Shown: in pieces, positions 7,690 to 15,998 of the stretch
Numbering within the stretch: position 1 is the first letter of the stretch
Layout: each line of letters begins with the position of its first letter
Origin: Thalassobacterium sedimentorum
GTDB taxonomy: Bacteria; Verrucomicrobiota; Verrucomicrobiia; Opitutales; Coraliomargaritaceae
Length of the DNA: 57,764 nucleotides
Direction of reading: 5' to 3'
Assembly: GCF_031127905.1 (NCBI RefSeq)
Contig: NZ_JARXIC010000027.1
Location: forward strand, 1 to 57,764
The notes under the pieces: model-generated
What the model saw: the letters and a program-made list of their open reading frames with translations, nothing else
Told to the model about the DNA's origin: nothing
The model's database searches: none
Position numbers and translations under genes: made by a program

Positions 7690-9132
7690 ATGCCTCAACC
7701 TAACATACTCTGGATTTGCAGTGACCAACAACGTTTCGATACCCTGGGTTGCTACTCCAATCGTTTCGTACAAACCCCTGTATTGGATGCTTTAGCCAGC
7801 GATGGTGTTCTCTTTGAACACGCCTATTGCCAAAACCCGGTTTGCACCCCCAGTCGTGCAAGCTTTCTAACAGGGCGTTATCCTCGTACGACACGTTGTC
7901 GCCAGAACGGTCAATCGATTCCCGCTGAAGAACGTTTAGTCACCAAAGTTCTCGCAGATGCGGGATATCATTGCGGACTAGCAGGTAAACTTCACATTTC
8001 AGCCTGCCACTGGAAGCATTTCCAACACGAGCCACGCATCGATGATGGTTATCATAACTTCCACTGGTCCCATCATCCGGCACCAGACTGGAAGGCCAAC
8101 GAGTACAGCCAATGGCTAGCCGAAAAAGGGCACTCATATCACACCCCCCAACGCAAGGACTGCCCCCATGTCAACCAAGGCATGCCCGCCGCATTACATC
8201 AAACAACTTGGTGTGCAGACAAAACCATTGAGTTCATAGAAGCCCAACAGCATAGCAGCCAACCATGGCTGTTTTCCGTAAACATATTCGACCCCCACCA
8301 TCCATTCGATCCACCGGAAGCATATTTACAACGCTACCTAGACCGCCTCGATGAAATCCCTTTGCCCAACTACCAAGAAAGTGAATTAACTTCAAAATCA
8401 CCTTGGTTAAGCATTGATCACCAAGGTGCCTACGCAGGGAAAAGTGGCTTTAACTATAGCACAATGACCGAACGTGACCACCGTCTTGTACGTGCCGCAT
8501 ATTGGGCAATGTGCGACCTTATCGATGCACAAGTTGGTCGCATGCTAGAGGCACTCAAGCGCACTGAACAATGGGAAAATACCATCGTTATTTACATGTC
8601 AGACCATGGCGAACTCCTCGGCGATCATGGCGCTTACTTGAAGGGCCCCTTTTTCTATGAACCATCCGTACACGTGCCACTCATCATGAGTTGGCCTGCC
8701 GGCGCTATCAACGGACAAAACTGTATCTCGCTGGTCGAACTCGTCGACTTAGCACCTACCTTAATTGAAGCCGCGGGACTCCATCCAGAGCCAGGCATGC
8801 AAGGCTCTTCACTGCTGCCCTTGCTCCAGCAAAAAGCAGAAGCAACTTCAACTTGGCGTGACGATATATATTGTGAATACTATAATGCCATGAATGGGCA
8901 TAAGGCCCCCCCAGCCCACGCCACAATGCTTCGCAGCGAACGCTATAAAATAGTAGCCTGGCATTCCCTAGATAACGGCGAATTATATGATTTAAAAGAA
9001 GATCCAGACGAGTTAATCAACCTCTGGAGCTCCCCAAAGCATGGATCCATAAAAGCGGATATGCTAAATCGCCTCTGTCGACGTATGGCATGGACTGTCG
9101 ATCCCTTACCGCAGAGACAAGCAAACTGGTAA
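7690..9132 (+). CDS. Type I (S1 family) sulfatase
   Basis: The 480-residue protein shows the alkaline-phosphatase-fold sulfatase signatures: NILWICSDQQR with metal ligand D12, the modification motif C52-T-P-S-R where the cysteine becomes formylglycine, LTGRYPRTTR after it, FDPHHPFDPP in the middle, and MSDHGELLGDHGAYLKGPFF with further metal ligands. It hydrolyses sulfate esters, probably on a polysaccharide or oligosaccharide, and needs a formylglycine-generating enzyme or anaerobic maturase encoded elsewhere. No convincing signal peptide is present, so it may act in the cytoplasm on imported oligosaccharides or have an atypical export signal. It lies about 100 bp downstream of the regulator. 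Confidence 0.9.
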   Translation: MPQPNILWICSDQQRFDTLGCYSNRFVQTPVLDALASDGVLFEHAYCQNPVCTPSRASFLTGRYPRTTRCRQNGQSIPAEERLVTKVLADAGYHCGLAGKLHISACHWKHFQHEPRIDDGYHNFHWSHHPAPDWKANEYSQWLAEKGHSYHTPQRKDCPHVNQGMPAALHQTTWCADKTIEFIEAQQHSSQPWLFSVNIFDPHHPFDPPEAYLQRYLDRLDEIPLPNYQESELTSKSPWLSIDHQGAYAGKSGFNYSTMTERDHRLVRAAYWAMCDLIDAQVGRMLEALKRTEQWENTIVIYMSDHGELLGDHGAYLKGPFFYEPSVHVPLIMSWPAGAINGQNCISLVELVDLAPTLIEAAGLHPEPGMQGSSLLPLLQQKAEATSTWRDDIYCEYYNAMNGHKAPPAHATMLRSERYKIVAWHSLDNGELYDLKEDPDELINLWSSPKHGSIKADMLNRLCRRMAWTVDPLPQRQANW

Positions 9133-9469
9133 ACAACACATGGGCTTAGAGCGCTCAACCGCACTAATACTCTACATTTCCAGCGAAGCTGGAGACCGCT
9201 TATTATACGCTGATGATTCGTGTTCATTTGTTTTTTTCTGCGTATGTTTGGATAAGCGGTCCATAAGCGGTGATAAGCGGTTAAAAAATACGTCTGATAG
9301 GATTTCCTTTTCCAGGTTTTCCCGAACCAGTCATTCATTCGTGCGACGTCCACGCCAACGGCGTCGGACAGGGCGACAGAGTCAACCCTCCGCCATCATC
9401 CATTCGCCATCAGCGCTCCGCCCTCATCCCTCCGCCATCATCCATCATTCATCATTCATCCCCCCCCCC
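9133..9469. repeat. Gene-free interval with AAGCGGT palindrome and pyrimidine-rich microrepeats
   Basis: This interval between convergent genes contains inverted arms GACCGCTTAT (9194-9203) and ATAAGCGGTC (9252-9261). Directly after them comes ATAAGCGGTGATAAGCGG-TTAAAAAA, the same module that repeats at 1-360. From about 9387 to 9485 there is a low-complexity stretch built from CCTCCGCCATCATCCAT-like words and ending in a C-run and CATCCCTCCG. No credible gene or canonical terminator is seen. Confidence 0.75.
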
Positions 9470-10222
9470 TCATCCCTCCGTCCTCAACTGCTTCAGCTTA
9501 GAGAACGGCTTGCGAATGACGGGTAAGGGTGAAAGTCCGAGTCCGTTCTGTCGCCAGGCTTTCCAGCACTGGAGGTTCGCCTGCGCAATATTCTTGAGTG
9601 AGGCATTGCTGGCCCCACCTGTGCGCATCTTGACCAATACCTGCGGTATATGCACGGACTTCAATTGCGCTCGCTCCAGCACACGCAGCATAAATTCATA
9701 ATCGGCTGCGATCGGCAACTGGGTGTCGAAGTCACCCAAGCGCTCATAAACCGCACGCCGCACAAAAAAGCTCGGATGCGCAGGGTGCCAACCACGGCCA
9801 AAGGCACCCGCCTGATACGCTTGCGAGCGCCAAGCCCGCACCACCTGATCCGTCTGCACCGCATCCACGTAGTCTAGATCGCCATACACACAATCCACGC
9901 TCGGATCCTCAAAAGCCGCCGCCACTGCCGACAACACCTCGGAGTCGGCATAAAAATCGTCGCTGTTCAGAATGCCCACCACTTCGCCACGCGCGCGGGC
10001 CACTCCTTTGTTCATGGCATCATAAATCCCCCCGTCGGGTTCGCTGACCAATTGCTGAATACGCGGCCCATAGCCGCGCAGCAAGTCGACAGTCCCATCC
10101 TGGGACGCGCCGTCGATCACAATATAGTCGAGCTCCACGCCCGTCTGCGCCAGCACCGAGTCCACGGCCGAGCGGATCGTCGCCACACTATTATAGGAAA
10201 CCGTGATCACCGAAAAAAGCAT
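9470..10222 (-). CDS. Family 2 glycosyltransferase
   Basis: The protein starts MLFSVITVSYNSVATIRSAV and has the GT-A landmarks: IVIDGASQDGTVDLL, SEPDGGIYDAMNKGVARARG and the DxD-like LNSDDFYAD. At 250 residues it is a typical single-domain WcaA/WfgS-type transferase adding one sugar on the cytoplasmic face. The ATG at 10222 was preferred; a TTG 12 bases upstream (10234) has a G-rich stretch before it and is an alternative. It is the last gene of the leftward polysaccharide cluster, 108 bp from the preceding transferase, and the only GT2 among GT4 enzymes. The acceptor and donor sugars are not predictable. Confidence 0.85.
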   Translation of the reverse strand: MLFSVITVSYNSVATIRSAVDSVLAQTGVELDYIVIDGASQDGTVDLLRGYGPRIQQLVSEPDGGIYDAMNKGVARARGEVVGILNSDDFYADSEVLSAVAAAFEDPSVDCVYGDLDYVDAVQTDQVVRAWRSQAYQAGAFGRGWHPAHPSFFVRRAVYERLGDFDTQLPIAADYEFMLRVLERAQLKSVHIPQVLVKMRTGGASNASLKNIAQANLQCWKAWRQNGLGLSPLPVIRKPFSKLKQLRTEG

Positions 10223-10330
10223 CCTCGCAGACAAAGCGAAAGTCCCCCCGGCACCAAGCGCAAAGTTACGGAGCGAAAGGGAGGGCTGAAACTTGAAAGC
10301 TGAAACCTGAGAGGCAGCACTGCAGAAGTT

Positions 10331-11587
10331 TCAGACTGCGCCCTTCAAACTTCTAGCTTCCCCTCGCTCCAGCGCCCACTTCACGAATTTAGGATAAATC
10401 TCGCGTCGATCCAGCTGCGCTTCAGCGAAAGCCCGCGCGTTCACTGATTGACGCAACAAGCGAGGACGATCCTTGGCATATCCTAAAATCACATGCGCCA
10501 GCGAAGCACTCTGTCCGGCCTGATAACTGGCCCCCATGTCATGTGTAGACAGAAGCTGTGCGAGCTCACCCTGCGCCGAGGTGTGCAATACTGGCAGCGC
10601 CGCAGCGAAATAATCCCCGACCTTATTGGGCATCGCAATCCGTGATTCTGGCTGCACGGCATTGATCGCCAAATGACACTGGTTCAACAAAGCGCGCAGA
10701 GCGCCCCAGTCCAACATCCCATGAAAATGCACTTGCTCCGTAAGCCCAGCATCCTGTGCCCATGCCTGCAATTGCCCTGCCAGTGCACCATAGCCGGCGA
10801 AATGAAGTTCAATCGGCAAGGAGCGCAGAACTTCTTCTCGCAGAGCCTCAATCAATGTGGCTAAATCATAACTCGCGGAAAGACTACCGATATAGACCAA
10901 TTTCAAGGTGCCCTCCGCGCATCTGGTATCCATCGCAATCGGCAACTCAAGCAAACGCTCAGGCGGGCAACCGATATAAAACACCCTTCCCTCATGCGCG
11001 CGGTAGCTGGACACCACATCCAAATAATCCTGCGATACAGCACTCAATCCATCCGCTGCAGCATAGGCACGCCGCGCCGCTGCAGCCAGTGGCCGAAATA
11101 AGCAGCCGCCCACACGCCGGTTCCACTCCGGCGAAAAGGGCAAAATTTGCGAAAAATTCTCCGGCCAGGCATCCCGCACGTCGCAAATCAAAGTGAAGCC
11201 CAGCTCAGCCTTCATCTCAGCCACAGCAGCCGCCAACGAGGGCGGTGGCAGATTCACCACCACCAAGTCCGGCACTGCAAGCGATCCTGATGCCAGCTCC
11301 GCCCGCACCTTACGCTTCCAATCCCGAGCAAACCGGGCATGACTGTAGAAGCGACGTAGGCTGATATTTTTTTGATAAGACAAGGACGGCAGCACCTGAG
11401 TCTGCCAGGGATGCCCCGAAAATTCGGACGCCTCACGCCGACACTTTCGCCCGTGATCCCAATCAGATGTCCACCAAGTGACCGCACAGTCCGCGTCAGC
11501 AAATGCATGGGCAATACTCACCATACGCCCGCACTGCCCGCCATGGCCCGCCATAGCGTCAAAAATATTTACCAACCAGACTTTCAT
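10331..11587 (-). CDS. Family 4 (GT-B) glycosyltransferase
   Basis: The 418-residue protein has the GT-B two-domain plan. The N-terminal domain starts MKVWLVNIFDAMAGHGGQCG with a glycine-rich acceptor loop. The C-terminal nucleotide-sugar domain has LKLVYIGSLSASYDLATLIE, QVHFHGMLDWGALRALL and MPNKVGDYFAAALPVLH. The latter stands where most GT4 enzymes have the E-x7-E motif and resembles WbuB-type enzymes. It contains DVRDAWPENFSQILPF, also common in that subgroup. It follows the preceding transferase by about 22 bp in the same operon. Confidence 0.85.
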   Translation of the reverse strand: MKVWLVNIFDAMAGHGGQCGRMVSIAHAFADADCAVTWWTSDWDHGRKCRREASEFSGHPWQTQVLPSLSYQKNISLRRFYSHARFARDWKRKVRAELASGSLAVPDLVVVNLPPPSLAAAVAEMKAELGFTLICDVRDAWPENFSQILPFSPEWNRRVGGCLFRPLAAAARRAYAAADGLSAVSQDYLDVVSSYRAHEGRVFYIGCPPERLLELPIAMDTRCAEGTLKLVYIGSLSASYDLATLIEALREEVLRSLPIELHFAGYGALAGQLQAWAQDAGLTEQVHFHGMLDWGALRALLNQCHLAINAVQPESRIAMPNKVGDYFAAALPVLHTSAQGELAQLLSTHDMGASYQAGQSASLAHVILGYAKDRPRLLRQSVNARAFAEAQLDRREIYPKFVKWALERGEARSLKGAV

Positions 11588-11609
11588 GTGGCAAGTGCCG
11601 TCCTCTTAA

Positions 11610-12743
11610 TCAAAGTGAGCCAACGAGTTCCTGTAGTTGAGATTGAAAATGCTCAAAGGTAAGATGGTCTAGCACCCATTGCTTACCGTTGCTACCTTTG
11701 CGGAGTAAGTCATCAGGACTCGTCTGTTCAAATGCCAGCAGAGATTCTTTCACAGTCGATGCATCTAAGGAATCCAACATCCAGCCACAATTAGCGTCGA
11801 GAATCTCCCCTTGTAAATCATTCCCCGGCGAAAGAATAACTGGAAGGCTCATCGCCATGGCCTCAGCGGCTGTATAATTAAAATTCTCACGGTGCGATAA
11901 ACTAATATATGCATCACAGGCAGACAGAAGATTATATTTTTCATCACCATAAATAGGCCCAGTCACATGAATTCGATCACGAGCATCGTGTTTATCCACA
12001 TACTGCTTTAACGATTCAGCAGTCACCGAATCATCAGGACCGGCAACGACCAAATGTATATTATTTGATGCAGCCAACACAGCCTCGATAGTTTCCTGAG
12101 GTCGCTTCATATGATGTAGACGTCCAAGATAACACAATACACAGGCATCGAGTGGAATACCCCGCTCAGCTCGAACTACAGCACGGTCCTTGGTATACTT
12201 ACAGCCATTAATATCCAGAGGGAGATAGATCACTCGCTGGTTAGGCAAGACACCGACAAAACGCTGAATTTTCGCCATTTCATTGCGCGTCATCGCCAAG
12301 ACAGTATCCGCATTACGTAAGATCCGAAGCCCATACATACGCATCCACATGAGCTTGACTGCACGACGATAAGTAAAAACCCATGGGTCCAAACCACCAT
12401 GAGGAACAAACACATAAGGAGTTCCTTTTTGCTTCGATGCAGTCATTACATAATGAGCAGATAAACGATAACAACCGTGCAAAAATAAAGCAGAATGCCC
12501 TTCAGCCAAGCACTGATAAAAACGTGTTCGTTCCTGATGCGGCATATAACCGCTCAAACGACTCATAGGATTCTTACCAGTCATAAAATAAGCAACCGAG
12601 GCATCTTTTCCATCCAAACTTTGCTGAGGATCTGTAATTGAAAGAATACGACCATCGAGGGCAGAATAATAATCCTTACACGCCTGATATATACCTCCCT
12701 TATTAGTTAATAGGTCACTTCCTACTTGTATGCAATCATTCAT
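11610..12743 (-). CDS. Family 4 (GT-B) glycosyltransferase
   Basis: The 377-residue protein has FVPHGGLDPWVFTYRRAVK in the N-terminal half and VLCYLGRLHHMKRPQETIEA at the start of the donor-binding domain. DRIHVTGPIYGDEKYNLLSA and SHRENFNYTAAEAMAMSLPV follow, the last containing the E-x7-E motif that binds the nucleotide sugar. It is soluble and probably membrane-associated. ATG at 12743 opens the frame with no strong Shine-Dalgarno. It sits 21-22 bp from genes on both sides, consistent with one long transcript. Confidence 0.88.
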   Translation of the reverse strand: MNDCIQVGSDLLTNKGGIYQACKDYYSALDGRILSITDPQQSLDGKDASVAYFMTGKNPMSRLSGYMPHQERTRFYQCLAEGHSALFLHGCYRLSAHYVMTASKQKGTPYVFVPHGGLDPWVFTYRRAVKLMWMRMYGLRILRNADTVLAMTRNEMAKIQRFVGVLPNQRVIYLPLDINGCKYTKDRAVVRAERGIPLDACVLCYLGRLHHMKRPQETIEAVLAASNNIHLVVAGPDDSVTAESLKQYVDKHDARDRIHVTGPIYGDEKYNLLSACDAYISLSHRENFNYTAAEAMAMSLPVILSPGNDLQGEILDANCGWMLDSLDASTVKESLLAFEQTSPDDLLRKGSNGKQWVLDHLTFEHFQSQLQELVGSL

Positions 12744-12764
12744 AAAAACTACGACAGGAGTATA

Positions 12765-13874
12765 TCATCTATCTTCAACAGACGAACTAAGAGCATCATA
12801 AATGCGTCGTGCCACAATCGGCCATTCATATAAATCAAGAACACGTGCTTGTGCAGATCGAGTCATCGCATCCAGATCTTCCTGTCGACGAGCATAAATA
12901 GACAGTATTGCCTCAGCAATTGCTTCAGGTGACACTTCCTCAGCCAATACCCCAAGGCGTGCCTCATCGGTAATCTCTGGGACAGCAGCCACATTCAGGC
13001 TCACCACCACAGCACGAGCTTTCATCGCTTCCAAATAGACTTGCCCCCACGGATCCGAGGCCATCGGTTGCACTAAAATTGCTGCATCATAAAAAAGCTG
13101 GTTTAGTTTTTCCCGACTCAAATATCCATAGGCTGTAACTCCATCGATGCCAGTAACTCGCTGCACCAATGCATCATCCCCCACAATTACAAAACGTGTT
13201 TCAGGACGCTTCTCCTGCACCAGCTTAAAAGCCTCAAGTGCTAATTCACCACCTTTCTTAACAAATAAATGCTTAGCAACAAAGAGCATATGACCTGTCG
13301 TAAATTCTTTTTCTCCAGTAAAGGCTGGCAAAGGTCCAGAACCACACCCCACAACATGTACATTTGCTGGGCTGACTCCATAATGCTCGATCACATTACG
13401 CTTAACATGCTCAGAAAATGTCAGCACTTGCTCAGCTCTAGTCAGAGCAGTTCTTTCCAAGCGTTCGACTTGCTTAATAGCTGAACCACTCCAACGCGGT
13501 GCAGACGCACTGGAGCAATAAAGATCCCAAGTATTATCAATCCATAGAGAATAGGGTAAATTCGATTCGCTGGGAGCATCCATTGTGCTCGTGCATAAAA
13601 TATGATCTACCCCAGATTCCCGTGCGCACTTGGCGACTCTTTGACCACGAAAGGAACGAAGGTCACTAAAACGAGCGGCTTCTCGAACTGGGTATCCTCG
13701 CAGATATGTTCTTAAGGCAAAGTAAACTTTCTGCGCTTTCGTTAAAGGTGAGCTGTCCAGCGCTACAACTGTAACACCTAATGCTTCCAGCTCATAGATT
13801 AAATGAGCTGGAGCGTTCGACCATGTAGCGGGATTCCTAGGGTCCCCCATCACAGATGTAACTGCAATCTTCAT
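12765..13874 (-). CDS. Family 4 (GT-B) glycosyltransferase
   Basis: The 369-residue protein begins MKIAVTSVMGDPRNPATWSN. It has TGHMLFVAKHLFVKKGGELA at the start of the C-terminal Rossmann domain, TAYGYLSREKLNQLFYDA and PWGQVYLEAMKARAVVVSL, where the E-x7-E glutamate is retained only in part. An N-terminal AWSN/W-N-type loop probably binds the lipid-linked acceptor. It lies between two other GT4 genes with gaps of about 20 bp. Confidence 0.87.
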   Translation of the reverse strand: MKIAVTSVMGDPRNPATWSNAPAHLIYELEALGVTVVALDSSPLTKAQKVYFALRTYLRGYPVREAARFSDLRSFRGQRVAKCARESGVDHILCTSTMDAPSESNLPYSLWIDNTWDLYCSSASAPRWSGSAIKQVERLERTALTRAEQVLTFSEHVKRNVIEHYGVSPANVHVVGCGSGPLPAFTGEKEFTTGHMLFVAKHLFVKKGGELALEAFKLVQEKRPETRFVIVGDDALVQRVTGIDGVTAYGYLSREKLNQLFYDAAILVQPMASDPWGQVYLEAMKARAVVVSLNVAAVPEITDEARLGVLAEEVSPEAIAEAILSIYARRQEDLDAMTRSAQARVLDLYEWPIVARRIYDALSSSVEDR

Positions 13875-13892
13875 AACTATAAAAATCCCTTT

Positions 13893-14954
13893 TTATTCCA
13901 CTTTTAAAAACTTTCTGACGAACTCAGACATCTCATCAGCCCATCGAACCGGTCCAAAATCCTGCGCTAAATCAACACTAAGCTCTGAAGCTTGCGTCCA
14001 CTGCTCAGGCGCCCATGCGTACACATGCTCTAACCCCTGCTTAAGTTGTTCAACTGAGGTTTTCGCCACACAGATTCCATTTTGAGATCTCACTAAATCA
14101 GCTCCAGCGCCAACTGCCTGGGTAAGCAGCAAAGCACAGCCGCAAAGAGCCGCCTCATGCACCACCAATCCCCAATGTTCTTCGTGACTGGGAAGGGCGA
14201 GTACCCGAGCCTCATTCATCGCAATGGCAATTCTATCGGGCTGACAAAACGGCTTAACGTTAACTCCTTCGCGTCCTTGCAACAGCTCCGCATGAGGACC
14301 ATTCCCGATTACTTCAAGCTGCCAATCTGGATGTTCTGTACGAAGTACTTCAAAAGCAGACAGCAGCTCCACAATCCCTTTACGATCAATCAATCGACCA
14401 ACGAACAGTATCTTTTTAGGTCGTTCACAAATCGGAACCTTACACTGGAAAACATTCGGATTCGCACCATATAAACCTTCATGTATTCGCTGCGAATGAA
14501 CACCTATCCTACGTGCCAATTTTCTACCAGATAGGCCCGGAACCCAGGCAGCCGAAAACTTATGCCGTAAAAAGAGACGAAAATATACCGCTCCCACCCA
14601 TTGCCTAACATTCCCCTTCCAGCTGTTGTCAAACATGCCAACAACCTTACCTCCAGCCGCTCGCACTTCATCAGCAAGCGAAACAAAATGTGGGTAGCGC
14701 CAACCGGTATGCACAAATAATCGCGGAACCTCTAATCCAAGTTCCGCCCAAGAATGACGACAATTCTCTTCCACCCAGTAAAGCCCGCCTCCCAAGATGT
14801 GCTCCATACCTTCTATTGGCACATCCGGACGAGTTCCAACCACAGGAAAGTCATATCCTAAACGGATACGTGCAGCTTTTACCAAATGCGCCCCATATGC
14901 GGGCAAACCATTCCAAGCCACAGCGATCTTATGTTCACAAATTTCCATATACAA
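13893..14954 (-). CDS. Family 4 (GT-B) glycosyltransferase, tandem paralogue 2
   Basis: The 353-residue protein starts with KIAVAWNGLPAYGAHLVKAA and has PIEGMEHILGG, KKILFVGRLIDRKGIVELLS and the E-x7-E segment EEHWGLVVHEAALCGCALLL. The whole sequence parallels the gene immediately upstream (AVAWNGLPAYAARL, PIEGMEAILG, LFVGQLIDRKGVLELAE, FERWGLVVHEAALAGC). The pair therefore arose by duplication and divergence. The upstream paralogue ends only 6 bp before this start. Methionine 3 is an equally plausible start. Confidence 0.88.
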   Translation of the reverse strand: MYMEICEHKIAVAWNGLPAYGAHLVKAARIRLGYDFPVVGTRPDVPIEGMEHILGGGLYWVEENCRHSWAELGLEVPRLFVHTGWRYPHFVSLADEVRAAGGKVVGMFDNSWKGNVRQWVGAVYFRLFLRHKFSAAWVPGLSGRKLARRIGVHSQRIHEGLYGANPNVFQCKVPICERPKKILFVGRLIDRKGIVELLSAFEVLRTEHPDWQLEVIGNGPHAELLQGREGVNVKPFCQPDRIAIAMNEARVLALPSHEEHWGLVVHEAALCGCALLLTQAVGAGADLVRSQNGICVAKTSVEQLKQGLEHVYAWAPEQWTQASELSVDLAQDFGPVRWADEMSEFVRKFLKVE

Positions 14955-14960
14955 TTTCCT

Positions 14961-15998
14961 TCATGATTCAGCAGTCAGGATATCCTGCATAGTAGTAGAC
15001 CAAACTCTAGGCCCAAACTGAGAGGCCAATTGCTTCGACACAGCAGTAGCTTGCTGACCAGCACAGTCTTTACGATTCATCATATACGTTAAGGCTCCTT
15101 TTAACTCACTCAAACTACCGCTGTGACAAAGATAACCATTCTCTCCGGATCGTAATAAGTCAGGCCAAGATCCAACGGCTTCCGTTAATATCAACTGACA
15201 CCCAGCAAGTGCCGCTTCGTGCACGACCAGCCCCCACCTTTCAAATTTACTTGGTAGCACTAGGCATCGTGTATCCGACAGTAACTCAGCAACTGAATCT
15301 GGCTGTGTAAAAGAGCGAAGGTCGATATCACCAAATTGTTCTAACTTAGCCCTCAGCGGCCCCTCACCTACTATAGTCAGTGTCCATCCAGAGGAAAGCC
15401 CCCCGAGAGCAGAATAAGCTTCCGCCAATTCCAAAACTCCTTTCCGGTCGATCAATTGCCCTACAAAAAGAAAACGCTTAGTACGTTGAGATAAAGGTTG
15501 TTGACAGTTAAAGAGCTCTGAGTCGGCTCCATACATTCCAGTATAAATACGTGAAACAGGCATGCCGAGCGCACGACAAAATCGACGCGAACGTCGACCA
15601 GGAACCATCAATGCACTATACCATTTTCTATATTTCAAACGAAAGAGTAGCAAGGCGCCGATTTGCCTGAGACTACCATTCCAAAAACTGTCGACCATTC
15701 CAATAACTTGACCGCCCGCATTCCGAACTTCAGCACCCAATGCATTCAGTGGAGAGTGCCCCCAACCGGTCTGGAAATAAATTTTAGGCACAGGCAATCC
15801 GAGGCTTTTCCATGTAGGAGAACTATCTGCATCCAGCCAATGAATGGATTGCCCCAAAATCGCCTCCATACCTTCTATTGGGACTGTAGGTCGCGTTCCA
15901 AGGACAGGGAAAGAACCAACATCATCCTGTGCAGCTCGAATTAAACGAGCGGCGTAAGCGGGCAAGCCGTTCCATGCAACTGCTATGTCTGTACGCAT
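14961..15998 (-). CDS. Family 4 (GT-B) glycosyltransferase, tandem paralogue 1
   Basis: From ATG 15998 the 345-residue protein begins MRTDIAVAWNGLPAYAARLI, aligning with the N-terminus of its paralogue at 13893-14954, which is why this start was preferred over the longer frame from 16067. The C-terminal donor domain has FLFVGQLIDRKGVLELAE and FERWGLVVHEAALAGCQLIL with both glutamates of E-x7-E. The chosen start overlaps the 3' end of the upstream transferase gene by 16 nt. The two paralogues probably add similar residues to a repeating unit. Confidence 0.86.
   Translation of the reverse strand: MRTDIAVAWNGLPAYAARLIRAAQDDVGSFPVLGTRPTVPIEGMEAILGQSIHWLDADSSPTWKSLGLPVPKIYFQTGWGHSPLNALGAEVRNAGGQVIGMVDSFWNGSLRQIGALLLFRLKYRKWYSALMVPGRRSRRFCRALGMPVSRIYTGMYGADSELFNCQQPLSQRTKRFLFVGQLIDRKGVLELAEAYSALGGLSSGWTLTIVGEGPLRAKLEQFGDIDLRSFTQPDSVAELLSDTRCLVLPSKFERWGLVVHEAALAGCQLILTEAVGSWPDLLRSGENGYLCHSGSLSELKGALTYMMNRKDCAGQQATAVSKQLASQFGPRVWSTTMQDILTAES

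Noticed and set aside
9140-9526. 128-residue plus-strand frame after the sulfatase gene
   Set aside because: It crosses the AAGCGGT palindrome and the CCTCCGCCATCAT microrepeats and gives a low-complexity peptide overlapping the GT2 gene.
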